Made by a program: the position numbers and the translations under genes
Origin: Candidatus Zhuqueibacterota bacterium 4484_188
GTDB taxonomy: Bacteria > Calditrichota > Calditrichia > RBG-13-44-9
Length of the DNA: 6,186 nt
Reading direction: 5' to 3'
Assembly (NCBI GenBank): GCA_002049825.1
Contig: MVCZ01000142.1
Location: 1-6,186 of the forward strand
Part shown: in pieces, positions 1 to 5,824 of the stretch
Layout: every line of letters starts with the position of its first letter
How positions within the stretch are numbered: position 1 is the first letter of the stretch
Notes under the pieces: model-generated
What the model saw: the letters and a program-made list of their open reading frames with translations, nothing else
Told to the model about the DNA's origin: nothing
Database searches by the model: none

Positions 1-93
1 GCAAATCAGTATGCGGTAAAACAACATTTTGAACACCCACCGGAATTTGACGTATACACAAAAGTGGTGGAACCCGATTTATTGGAGGTTTGA
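1..93 (+). CDS. C-terminal end of an unidentified protein (5' part outside window)
   Basis: Frame 1 is open from the first base to a TGA at 91-93 and gives 30 residues, beginning ANQYAVKQHFEHPP and ending KVVEPDLLEV. The piece is polar, has no membrane segment, and is too short for me to assign a family. An intrinsic terminator on the same strand begins 40 bp after the stop, which supports a real gene end on this strand. The next gene is convergent (minus strand), so this is the last gene of its transcription unit. The start and the function lie outside the window. Confidence 0.6.
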   Translation, partial: ANQYAVKQHFEHPPEFDVYTKVVEPDLLEV

Positions 94-132
94 GGAATCT
101 TTCAGTAAAGATATTATTTGAGGAGAGAAACG

Positions 133-168
133 AAGGTCTGGTCAGTTTATGATCAGGCCTTTTTTTAT
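133..168 (+). terminator. Rho-independent terminator of the leftmost gene
   Basis: A 12-bp stem pairs AAGGTCTGGTCA (133-144) with TGATCAGGCCTT (150-161), with two G-U pairs and a 5-base loop. It is followed at once by the T-run TTTTTATT (162-168). It lies 40 bp after the stop of the plus-strand gene that ends at 93 and has the right orientation for it. Confidence 0.85.
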
Positions 169-186
169 TCAACCTCTGGACGAAAT

Positions 187-366
187 GGGGAAATCACAAA
201 TAACAAATAATAACCAAATTCCAAAACTCCTTTGAAGTTTCCCCACCGATAAATCGGCGGGCTATTTTCAGCCCGAAGTGTCCCGGAGGGACAAAGCACA
301 TTAGCCCCACAGTTCACCGTGGGGTAAGGAACCACATCGTGAAACAGAGTCCCGGCAGGGACGACA
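187..366. repeat. Dispersed intergenic repeat, copy A: AT-rich block plus five-hairpin GC block
   Basis: Positions 187-240 are an AT-rich block which, read on the minus strand, has the phrases GGAATTTGG and TTTGTGATTTCC also found near 5140-5203. Positions 242-362 hold five small hairpins in a row: CCCACCGAT/ATCGGCGGG (242-261), CGGGCT/AGCCCG (258-275, sharing bases with the first), TGTCCC/GGGACA (279-293), CCCCAC/GTGGGG (305-324) and GTCCC/GGGAC (349-362). The 29 bases at 242-270 match 5267-5295 at 27 positions in the same orientation. The stretch at 349-366 matches 5225-5242 in the opposite orientation. The block lies between two converging terminators. It is a non-coding repeat: a 70-codon minus-strand reading frame crosses it but is only translated repeat. 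No transposase is present and its function is unknown. Confidence 0.75.
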
Positions 367-406
367 GAAAAACACACCGCCCAGTGACAAGGTTCTTCTA
401 CTCTTT

Positions 407-444
407 AAAACTCCCCGGCGGAGCCAAATAGTGACCCCGCCGGG
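407..444 (-). terminator. Probable terminator of the T9SS propeller gene
   Basis: On the minus strand an 8-bp GC stem pairs CCCGGCGG (437-444) with CCGCCGGG (414-421). The sequence GAGTTTT follows, with its T-run complementary to 407-410. The loop of about 15 bases is long and may be partly paired. The structure starts 17 bp after the stop codon of the minus-strand gene and faces the plus-strand terminator at 133-168, as expected between convergent genes. The T-run is short, so termination may be moderate. Confidence 0.6.
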
Positions 445-461
445 AATTGTGTGAATACGCT

Positions 462-3341
462 TTACTTCATTAACAACAGCTTGCGGGTGGTAATATGCTT
501 GCCTGCCCTAATCCGGTAAGCGTACACGCCGGACGCTACCGCCTGCCCGCGGCTGTCAGTGCCGTCCCAAACTACCCGGTGTGTGCCCGCCGGGTAACGA
601 CCTTCCGCCAATGTGCGGATTTTCCGACCGGTGATGTCGTAAATTTCCAGGCGCACCCGGCTCTCCTCCGGCAGGTCGAAGGAAATGGTGGTGGAAGGGT
701 TAAACGGGTTGGGATAGTTCTGGTATAATTGATACGATTGGGGATGCTGTTTTTCAACTACAGTGGAAATTTCCCCGGATTTAGCAAAACGAACGTTTTC
801 ATTATTATTCCGCCGGTAATCCAGGATTTCGGTGATTTGCGGTGCACTTGTGCCATACAGGTGCTGCACACTCTGCAACTGTAAAACCAGTTTCCGACCG
901 GCAAAGGGACGCAGGTTAAAAATCAACGAATCGCTCACCGTCAGATTGGTTTGGCTAATCCCGGAAAAATTCAACTTCTTCAAATGAGCAACCGGCTGCA
1001 AAGTGGCAGCATCCAGTAAACGAATTTCAAAAAGCGCCATGCCCGGTTTTTGAACCAATTTGCGGAAACCTCTTAACCACACTTCATACTGAAGCCGTAA
1101 TGACTGCATTGACGGTGTGATGACCAGCGGTTGGGTTTGCAGCGCCGGACGGTTAGTGGTATGAAAAGGAAGTCGGACAAAATCCCAGGTTTCTTCACCC
1201 AGAGCAGTGGTAACCTTTACCTCACCCATTTTCAAGCGGACTTTGCCCTTTAGGTTCAGGGTTGTCAGGCTGTCCAGCACAAAACGCTCCTGCCGGTAGC
1301 AGCGCACCAGGAACTCCTGCTGCGGTTCCCGGCTCTTCTCTTCTTCCGAAGGAAACAATTCATTTTCCACCAAGAACGGTAACCCTTCGCTGTTGTCGGT
1401 CCAAACCGTCATCAGGTCGCTGCCCCACACGTTGAGGTTAGGATTGATTCCCGGTTCCTGGAACGAAAACCAACTCCAGCCGTTGTAGCGCTGCAGTATG
1501 CGCACATCTGTTCCCAGGTTCATGGCAAATAGGTTTTTACCGGCAGGCGAAAGAAAGCAGCCGGCGGAAGGAGCAGTCAAGTCGTCATAACTTTGAATCA
1601 TTTGAATATCGCTCCACTCACCGTCCAAATCCCGCTGCCGGTGCTCGAATTTAACATGGCTGCTGCCGCCATGAAATTCCCAGGCAACGTTAACGAGGTC
1701 CTCACCGTCGTAAGATATAGAAGGCTTTTGGTTGCTCTCACCTTCGTCTGCTTCGTAGGAGACCGCTTCCTTGCCATGAAAATCACCATCATAATAAGAA
1801 TAATAGATCATATCGTCCTCCTCCCATGCAATATAGAGAATCGAACCGGCTGTCTCTCCGGCAGCAGTGGTGACGGAAGGATACCGACTATTTTCTCCTG
1901 TATACAGCAAACAACCTTTCCACTGTAAAGTAGTCGATTCTACACCGCTTTCGGCATATAGCAAACCAATCCCAACTTTGGTATGATAGTTATTCACTTT
2001 GCACAGAATATAAAACCCGGGATTATCATCAACATTGGCATGGGTGACAACCGGCGTGCACTCGGCAGTGGTATTGACATCCGAATCGGCAAATATTTCT
2101 GCTGACCAGTGACTGGGATCCTTGTAGCGAAAAACCGGAAAATGTTTTCCCTGGTCATTGATTCGTTCCCACACCACCCCGATTTGACTGCTATGGTACG
2201 CAATGGATGGGTTGAAATTATTGCCCATAAATTCGCTTTTATTCAGCCGGAGATCATCCGACCAGGTCGACCCGTTATCAGAAGAAGTGGTATAGTAAAT
2301 ATTTCCGCCATCGGCATAAACAAGGTGCCAGACACCGCTATTGTCGATAATTAACCTGCGACCGTTGTTATAAGCTGATGCAGAGGCAGTATTGGCAGCC
2401 AGGTGACCTTTATACTGTGCGTCTATTTCGGAATTGTCTTCGGTAAAAAAAACTGCTGTTTCATTATTAAAAGCATTCTCTACAACAGCATTTGTGGTTG
2501 CCCATTGGCTAAAATACCATTTGAGCGTTTTGTTGTTAATTTCTGTTGTGGTATCAGACGGAACTTTAATTGAATATCCGGGATCTTGTTCTCCATTGAA
2601 AACACCTTTATACTTATCAGTTTGAACCGGTTCAATAATCAGAGGAGAGGGATTGCTGTGCCATATTGGATCAGCCCCACGATTCTGTTTGATGCCACCT
2701 AATTCAGCATTGTCCGGATACCATGGATCTTTGAGTCTTATAAAACCGTCTGTTGTTCCATAATAATCGGTCTGGATTGTACTTTTAAAGATTCGGTTGA
2801 ATTTTGAAATTATCTCAGTGAAGTTATCATCAATATAAAATTGCTGATAATTCGTTACATCATTTGTGGTCAACCAATATTGGTATTTTTCATCCGGATT
2901 TGATACAATATCTGTCGTCGTCCATAATTTTTCCCCGGCATGTAAAGTGAGCCAAAAATAATCTGTATTCGGAACCTCAACCCACCGCCAGTGCGGATTG
3001 GTATAGTGTTTCATATAGTTGCCATCAAGGTCGCTTCCATCCGCTCTTTTCACAAAGGCATTTATTTTCTTGGGGGTACCTCCTTTGCCGATAGGTTGAA
3101 TATCCGAAGCCAGGAAATTTAAATTAATATCATATATCTTGACCTGCATTTGATAGATTTGATTTGCATGACCATCGGGACTTCGGTGTTGATGATATAT
3201 TCCCCACCCATTATCTACCATTACAAAATTTCCTGGATTTGTCCTATCATTAAACCATTCGTAATAATAATCCGAAGAAGGAGGAACTAAATTTCCATTC
3301 AGATACAGATCGCCGACTAAACAATAATATACCATTTTCAT
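462..3341 (-). CDS. T9SS-sorted surface/secreted protein with Asp-box beta-propeller, no visible signal peptide
   Basis: The protein has 959 residues. Residues 1 to about 315 are rich in Tyr, Trp and Asn and I do not recognise them. From about 325 to 660, repeats resemble sialidase-type (BNR) propeller blades, with one clear Asp box, SSDNGSTW, at 353-360. The blade pattern 'PS(I/V)..., V/I-A-W-E, then YY/Y' recurs near 378-391, 488-519 and 539-568. Residues 670-850 look beta-rich. The end, about 869-959, is a T9SS type A / FlgD-Ig-like sorting domain: YQNYPNPFNPSTTI (873-886), IYDITGRKIRTL, VVWDGTDSRG, ASGVYAYRIRAG, terminal KLLLMK. In known T9SS cargo this domain directs export through the outer membrane. 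The start at 3341 has GAGGAG 9 bases upstream and an in-frame TGA two codons upstream. The N-terminus (MKMVYYCLVGDLYLNG) is not a Sec signal, which T9SS cargo needs, so it may be truncated or misplaced. Catalytic residues are not identifiable and the role (binding or carbohydrate-active) is inferred. Confidence 0.9.
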   Translation of the reverse strand: MKMVYYCLVGDLYLNGNLVPPSSDYYYEWFNDRTNPGNFVMVDNGWGIYHQHRSPDGHANQIYQMQVKIYDINLNFLASDIQPIGKGGTPKKINAFVKRADGSDLDGNYMKHYTNPHWRWVEVPNTDYFWLTLHAGEKLWTTTDIVSNPDEKYQYWLTTNDVTNYQQFYIDDNFTEIISKFNRIFKSTIQTDYYGTTDGFIRLKDPWYPDNAELGGIKQNRGADPIWHSNPSPLIIEPVQTDKYKGVFNGEQDPGYSIKVPSDTTTEINNKTLKWYFSQWATTNAVVENAFNNETAVFFTEDNSEIDAQYKGHLAANTASASAYNNGRRLIIDNSGVWHLVYADGGNIYYTTSSDNGSTWSDDLRLNKSEFMGNNFNPSIAYHSSQIGVVWERINDQGKHFPVFRYKDPSHWSAEIFADSDVNTTAECTPVVTHANVDDNPGFYILCKVNNYHTKVGIGLLYAESGVESTTLQWKGCLLYTGENSRYPSVTTAAGETAGSILYIAWEEDDMIYYSYYDGDFHGKEAVSYEADEGESNQKPSISYDGEDLVNVAWEFHGGSSHVKFEHRQRDLDGEWSDIQMIQSYDDLTAPSAGCFLSPAGKNLFAMNLGTDVRILQRYNGWSWFSFQEPGINPNLNVWGSDLMTVWTDNSEGLPFLVENELFPSEEEKSREPQQEFLVRCYRQERFVLDSLTTLNLKGKVRLKMGEVKVTTALGEETWDFVRLPFHTTNRPALQTQPLVITPSMQSLRLQYEVWLRGFRKLVQKPGMALFEIRLLDAATLQPVAHLKKLNFSGISQTNLTVSDSLIFNLRPFAGRKLVLQLQSVQHLYGTSAPQITEILDYRRNNNENVRFAKSGEISTVVEKQHPQSYQLYQNYPNPFNPSTTISFDLPEESRVRLEIYDITGRKIRTLAEGRYPAGTHRVVWDGTDSRGQAVASGVYAYRIRAGKHITTRKLLLMK

Positions 3342-3427
3342 TGTTCATCTCTCCTCATTTTTTTGTCAAAGTTACTTTTGTTGATCGAAATATCGCCTTA
3401 AATTTCCACGGCAAACAAAAAGGGGAT

Positions 3428-3447
3428 TTTTAACCTTTTGGTTAAAA
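3428..3447. repeat. Perfect 8-bp inverted repeat upstream of the T9SS propeller gene
   Basis: TTTTAACC (3428-3435) and GGTTAAAA (3440-3447) are perfect inverted repeats around TTTT. They lie 87-106 bp upstream of the start at 3341 in an AT-rich stretch. This could be an operator for a dimeric regulator or a weak RNA hairpin. No cognate regulator gene is in the window, so a regulatory role is only inferred. Confidence 0.45.
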
Positions 3448-3487
3448 TTTATTTCTACCGAATGCCCTTTAAGTTTGCATTTATCAG

Positions 3488-3520
3488 CCCGGTTGATGGT
3501 ACCAGCATCAGCCGGGTTTT
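3488..3520 (+). terminator. 11-bp hairpin with T-run on the plus strand, between two minus-strand genes
   Basis: CCCGGTTGATG (3488-3498) pairs with CATCAGCCGGG (3506-3516) with one G-U pair and a 7-base loop, followed by TTTTATAATTAT. On the plus strand this is a classic intrinsic terminator. Both flanking genes are on the minus strand, however, where the same hairpin is followed by CTGATAAATG and has no T-run. It may stop antisense transcription into the lipoprotein gene, act as a minus-strand RNA structure (mRNA processing or attenuation), or be a repeat relic. The hairpin is certain; its role is not. Confidence 0.45.
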
Positions 3521-3537
3521 ATAATTATGAAGTGCAT
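3508..3537 (-). CDS. Possible 9-codon leader-type small ORF
   Basis: On the minus strand ATG (3537-3535) opens MHFIIIKPG and stops at TGA (3510-3508). A near-perfect Shine-Dalgarno, AAAGGAGGTGA, ends 5 bases before the ATG (GGAGG core 8 bases before it) and begins 6 bases after the lipoprotein stop. The stop overlaps a second ATG (TGATG), opening a 17-codon frame, MLVPSTGLINANLKGIR, that ends at TAG (3457-3455). The last codons and the stop lie in one arm of the hairpin at 3488-3516, a layout seen in translated leaders. No amino-acid bias suggests classical attenuation. It could instead be the leftover start of a gene whose body is lost. The reading frame is certain; that it matters is uncertain. 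Confidence 0.3.
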   Translation of the reverse strand: MHFIIIKPG

Positions 3538-3542
3538 TTCTC

Positions 3543-3553
3543 TCACCTCCTTT
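3543..3553 (-). promoter_or_regulatory. Near-perfect Shine-Dalgarno sequence with no full-length gene behind it
   Basis: The minus strand reads AAAGGAGGTGA, an almost complete match to the anti-Shine-Dalgarno end of 16S rRNA. Its GGAGG core is 8 bases from an ATG at 3537. It is the strongest ribosome binding site seen in the window, clearly better than those of the two long minus-strand genes, yet it serves only a nine-codon frame. Confidence 0.6.
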
Positions 3554-3559
3554 CTCTGT

Positions 3560-4702
3560 TCATCTTTTTCCCGTAAGAACAAGCGCACGCTGCCCAACCG
3601 AACCAACGGCAATCAGAAAATCGTTCTTAAAATCCAAACCGAAAAAACTACCCATGTTTTCTATGAGTTCCGGGTAAAAATGCCAGGTCGATCCATTATA
3701 ATGAGCACAATAGCGAAAAGCACCGGTGATAAAAATATCATTAGGAGCATTCCCCCGGATTCGTGATGGATAATACCGGGGAAGCGGTACTTCCACCCAT
3801 TGACTATCCTGGTAATAAAAGACTCCTTTACCACCCCCGATATAGAGTGGCGAATCGTTCGTAAACCATACCGTATATAGGCTTGTTTGTTTGGGTAATG
3901 TCTGGCGTAATGTATCCACTGCATAAGTATTATGAATTCTCAAAATACCATACTCATCTAAATGGTATCTGTCGCCATAGGTACAATAGATTTTCTTTTT
4001 ACCGGTTCGTTCATCAACCACTCCCCAAATATCATTAATATATGTATGCACACCGCTTTCAATCCTTTGGAAAAAGGCACCATCATAATGTACGATATAC
4101 CCATTTGCACCGACACAATAAATATCTCTACTGTTTCTGCCCCACATCTTGAATATGGTTCCAAAAGTCGTGTCATTATTTCCGGTGTAAAAATATGCTT
4201 TTTCAACCCAATCATTTCCATCCCATTCCATAAGTGTCCTTTTACTATTAACAAAAACATTATTCGTTCCAAAAGCATATACCGAAGTTAAGGGTAATGG
4301 ATAAGTATCATTCGAGGTGCTAAAAATTCTGACAGGCACCCTCGTGAATTCCCATTTTTCCCCATTCCAGTGCGCGGCATTAAAAGGGTCACCATATTGT
4401 CCGGTGGAATCCAATAAAAATATTTCACCGACTGCCCAAGCATCATTCTCATCAATTATAAACACATCGTCCAGGTGGGAGGCTCCTCCTCTGTCACCTA
4501 AAGTATCTACTCGCCATGTAAATTTATGGCTGGTGTATACCGGAGCTGCCGGTTTTTGCTTTTTTGACAAAAACGAAAAATCTTTTTCACAACCGGGAAA
4601 AAGTAACAGGGGAATCATGAAAGAAAAGTATAGAGTTATAGAATGTAAGAGAGCAGGAATATATTTGAAAATTGACCATTTTGTTTTAATCATAAATTTC
4701 AT
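3560..4702 (-). CDS. Predicted lipoprotein, seven-repeat beta-propeller, unknown ligand
   Basis: The protein has 380 residues. The N-terminus has a Lys-rich start (1-13), a hydrophobic stretch (14-36) and the lipobox-like LLLFPGC with Cys38 as the probable lipidated residue, so the mature protein should be anchored in the envelope. The rest is seven degenerate repeats of about 45 residues, near 72-120, 136-170, 182-215, 221-262, 274-308, 312-346 and 351-378. Each has the pattern 'hydrophobic-W/F-x3-D/N-D-hydrophobic-G-x-HY(N/D)G-xW', for example DENDAWAVG...HWNG and NAPNDIFITG...HYNGSTW. This suits a seven-bladed propeller. I see no catalytic motif. The first ATG (4702) is preferred because AAAGG lies 7 bases upstream; an ATG at codon 4 lacks one. 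It lies 218 bp upstream of the T9SS gene on the same strand, with no minus-strand terminator between them, so co-transcription is possible. Similar propellers are common as hypothetical proteins in FCB bacteria. Confidence 0.85.
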   Translation of the reverse strand: MKFMIKTKWSIFKYIPALLHSITLYFSFMIPLLLFPGCEKDFSFLSKKQKPAAPVYTSHKFTWRVDTLGDRGGASHLDDVFIIDENDAWAVGEIFLLDSTGQYGDPFNAAHWNGEKWEFTRVPVRIFSTSNDTYPLPLTSVYAFGTNNVFVNSKRTLMEWDGNDWVEKAYFYTGNNDTTFGTIFKMWGRNSRDIYCVGANGYIVHYDGAFFQRIESGVHTYINDIWGVVDERTGKKKIYCTYGDRYHLDEYGILRIHNTYAVDTLRQTLPKQTSLYTVWFTNDSPLYIGGGKGVFYYQDSQWVEVPLPRYYPSRIRGNAPNDIFITGAFRYCAHYNGSTWHFYPELIENMGSFFGLDFKNDFLIAVGSVGQRALVLTGKR

Positions 4703-5088
4703 TTGGTAACCTTTGGTTTTGATTGACCGGTGAAATATAGAAAATATTTAGGGTGGTGTACGGATTTTTTTTGCTTCTGCTGAGCGCTTCGACCATAATG
4801 GGAACTGAGTGCTTTTGGTGAGCACTGTGCAGACATTTTGATTTGGCCCAGCCCAGAGAGACACTTCGACTCCCCATTTAGGCAAGCCACTCAGTATAAA
4901 GAGAGAGAGAGAGAGAGAGAGAGCATCTCTCTTGTGAATTGGTTTGCAAAAAACGGTATTTTGGCAAAAAACACAGTTCCCTCCGGATTTGGGTTTTACC
5001 GCTCCATTCCGTTTCTGTCTTTTTCTCATCCCTGGGTTGCTTAAGTATAAGAAATATTTTTTAATTTATCAAGGAAAAAACGTGGAAG
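4703..5088. other. Upstream intergenic region of the lipoprotein gene, degenerate and non-coding
   Basis: I see no credible gene here; the reading frames are short and compositionally irregular. The stretch must hold the promoter of the minus-strand lipoprotein gene, but no clear -35/-10 or Bacteroidota-type box stands out. There is a 6-bp hairpin, AGTGCT/AGCACT (4808-4826). CTTCGAC occurs twice (4787-4793 and 4864-4870), each followed by ACTGAG or its complement CTCAGT (4804-4809 and 4890-4895), which looks like a decayed palindromic intergenic repeat. The 9-mer GCAAAAAAC is repeated 18 bases apart (4946-4954 and 4964-4972). The GA microsatellite is listed separately. Confidence 0.5.
4901..4923. 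repeat. (GA)11 dinucleotide microsatellite
   Basis: Eleven GA units plus a final G run without interruption, followed by CATCTCTCTT, whose TCTCTC can pair back with the last GA units. It lies about 200 bp upstream of the lipoprotein start at 4702. Tracts of this kind can change length by replication slippage. It is outside any reading frame I trust, so any effect would be on transcription or be neutral. Confidence 0.9.
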
Positions 5089-5118
5089 TTGAAACTGGAA
5101 ACTCGCAACCGGATTTTC

Positions 5119-5203
5119 GAGGTTCTGAATTCTCTCGTTTGGAATTTGGATTTTGGGAATTGGAATTTATTTGGAATTTGGGGTTTGTGATTTGTGATTT
5201 CCT
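5119..5203 (+). repeat. AT-rich dispersed repeat, copy B
   Basis: The stretch begins GAGGTTCTGAATTCTCTCG and continues with loosely tandem GGAATTT/GGATTTTGG units, ending TTTGTGATTTGTGATTTCC. Its first 26 bases are identical to 5693-5718 (copy C), and similarity continues with scattered changes for roughly 50 bases more. The TTTGTGATTTCC end recurs on the minus strand in copy A near 190. Read on the minus strand it gives Lys/Ser/Gln/Asn-rich pseudo-protein, an artefact of the repeat. Function unknown. Confidence 0.75.
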
Positions 5204-5222
5204 GCCCGGTTTCTGCATCTTT

Positions 5223-5387
5223 TCAGTCGTCCCTGCCGGGACTTTTTTTCCGGTGGGTATTCTTTTCCCACCGATAAATCGGTGTGCTATTTTCATTCAT
5301 CCCTGCGGGATTTCGCAGCACACCGTCTCACGGGATTTCCCTGAAAAACATTTTCCGTGATTTTTCCCTGCCTGTCCCAAAGGGACA
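5223..5387. repeat. GC hairpin repeat block, copy B (modules rearranged relative to copy A)
   Basis: It holds GTCCC/GGGAC (5229-5242), which matches copy A in reverse orientation with its flank; CCCACCGATAAATCGG and its flank (5267-5295), which match copy A in the same orientation at 27 of 29 positions; TTTTCATTCATCCCTGCGGG (from 5290), which recurs inverted at 5599-5625; and a perfect TGTCCC/GGGACA hairpin (5373-5387) like 279-293. The mixed orientation shows that the modules move or rearrange independently. There is no gene here: a 138-codon plus-strand frame across 4944-5360 is repeat translation. Confidence 0.65.
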
Positions 5388-5398
5388 TTCGAAAATAT

Positions 5399-5579
5399 CC
5401 CCCCGGTTCAGAGGCTGTGTAAAAATGTAAAAACAAGAAGAATTTGTCATTCCCGAACTGATCGGGAATCCATGAAAATTATGGGGTTCTGGATTCCCGT
5501 TCCTGACTTCTCAGGAATGACATTCCTGCGCGGGAATGACACTTGCGGAGTCGTTTTACACCGCCTCTTTACCGGGGGG
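5399..5579. mobile_element. MITE-like element, 181 bp, with 26-bp terminal inverted repeats
   Basis: The left end (5399-5424) and the reverse complement of the right end (5554-5579) both start CCCCCCGGT and share GAGGC and GTGTAAAA, matching at 23 of 26 positions. The GAGGCTGTGTAAAA phrase resembles termini of several transposase-encoding IS families, which is my recollection and not a search result. The inside has no reading frame and is built of nested hairpins: ATTCCCGA/TCGGGAAT (5449-5469), TTCCTGA/TCAGGAA (5500-5517) and CATTCC/GGAATG (5521-5538). The GTCATTCCCG...CGGGAATCC phrase is a widespread bacterial intergenic repeat type. No target-site duplication is visible outside the C/G runs. 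It could be a non-autonomous transposon or a repeat cassette without mobility. Confidence 0.6.
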
Positions 5580-5596
5580 AAGAATTGTTCGTTTCA

Positions 5597-5780
5597 TTGC
5601 GGAGTCCCGAAGGGATGAATGAAAAAACACGCGGACAAATGAAAATGAGTTCACAGCCGGCGGAAACATATTTGGTTGGAAACCGGGTTTTTGAGGTTCT
5701 GAATTCTCTCGTTTGGAACTTGGATTTTAGAAATTGGCTTTTATTTGAGATTTGAAATTTGGATTTTGGGATTTCCCTTT
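5597..5780. repeat. Repeat copy C: inverted GC module plus AT-rich block
   Basis: Positions 5599-5625 match the reverse complement of 5290-5316 at 24 of 27 positions (core GTCCCGAAGGGATGAATGA). Positions 5693-5780 are a second copy of the AT-rich block, identical to 5119-5144 over its first 26 bases and ending GGGATTTCCC. Copies B and C are direct repeats 574 bp apart that enclose the MITE-like element. The 44 bases between copy C and the UvrB homology (5781-5824) match nothing I recognise and show no ribosome binding site. Confidence 0.65.
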
Positions 5781-5824
5781 TATCTGGCGGCTGAACCAAT
5801 CAACCGTTTTAATTGTAAAATTAG

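Noticed and set aside
187..366. CRISPR array or attC-like integron sites
   Set aside because: The hairpins differ in sequence, there are no equal spacers or regular repeat period, and no cas or integrase gene is present.
165..377. 70-codon minus-strand reading frame
   Set aside because: It lies wholly on the hairpin repeat block and the T-run of the terminator; its sequence is what the repeat gives when translated, and it has no ribosome binding site in context.
1593..1928. 111-codon plus-strand frame inside the T9SS gene, and other frames opposite the two long genes
   Set aside because: They are antisense shadows of genes with clear domain content on the minus strand.
3386..3414. Possible Bacteroidota-type promoter (TTG, 19-base spacer, TATTTCG) for the T9SS gene
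   Set aside because: The -33 TTG and spacing fit, but the -7 box matches TAnnTTTG only partly and the region is AT-rich; not strong enough to annotate.
5069..5296. 75-codon minus-strand Lys/Ser/Asn/Gln-rich frame, and a similar one at 5569-5799
   Set aside because: Both are translations of the AT-rich dispersed repeat; their similarity to each other reflects the DNA repeat, not protein conservation.
4944..5360. 138-codon plus-strand reading frame
   Set aside because: It runs through two unrelated repeat types (AT-rich block and GC hairpins), which is typical of spurious frames.
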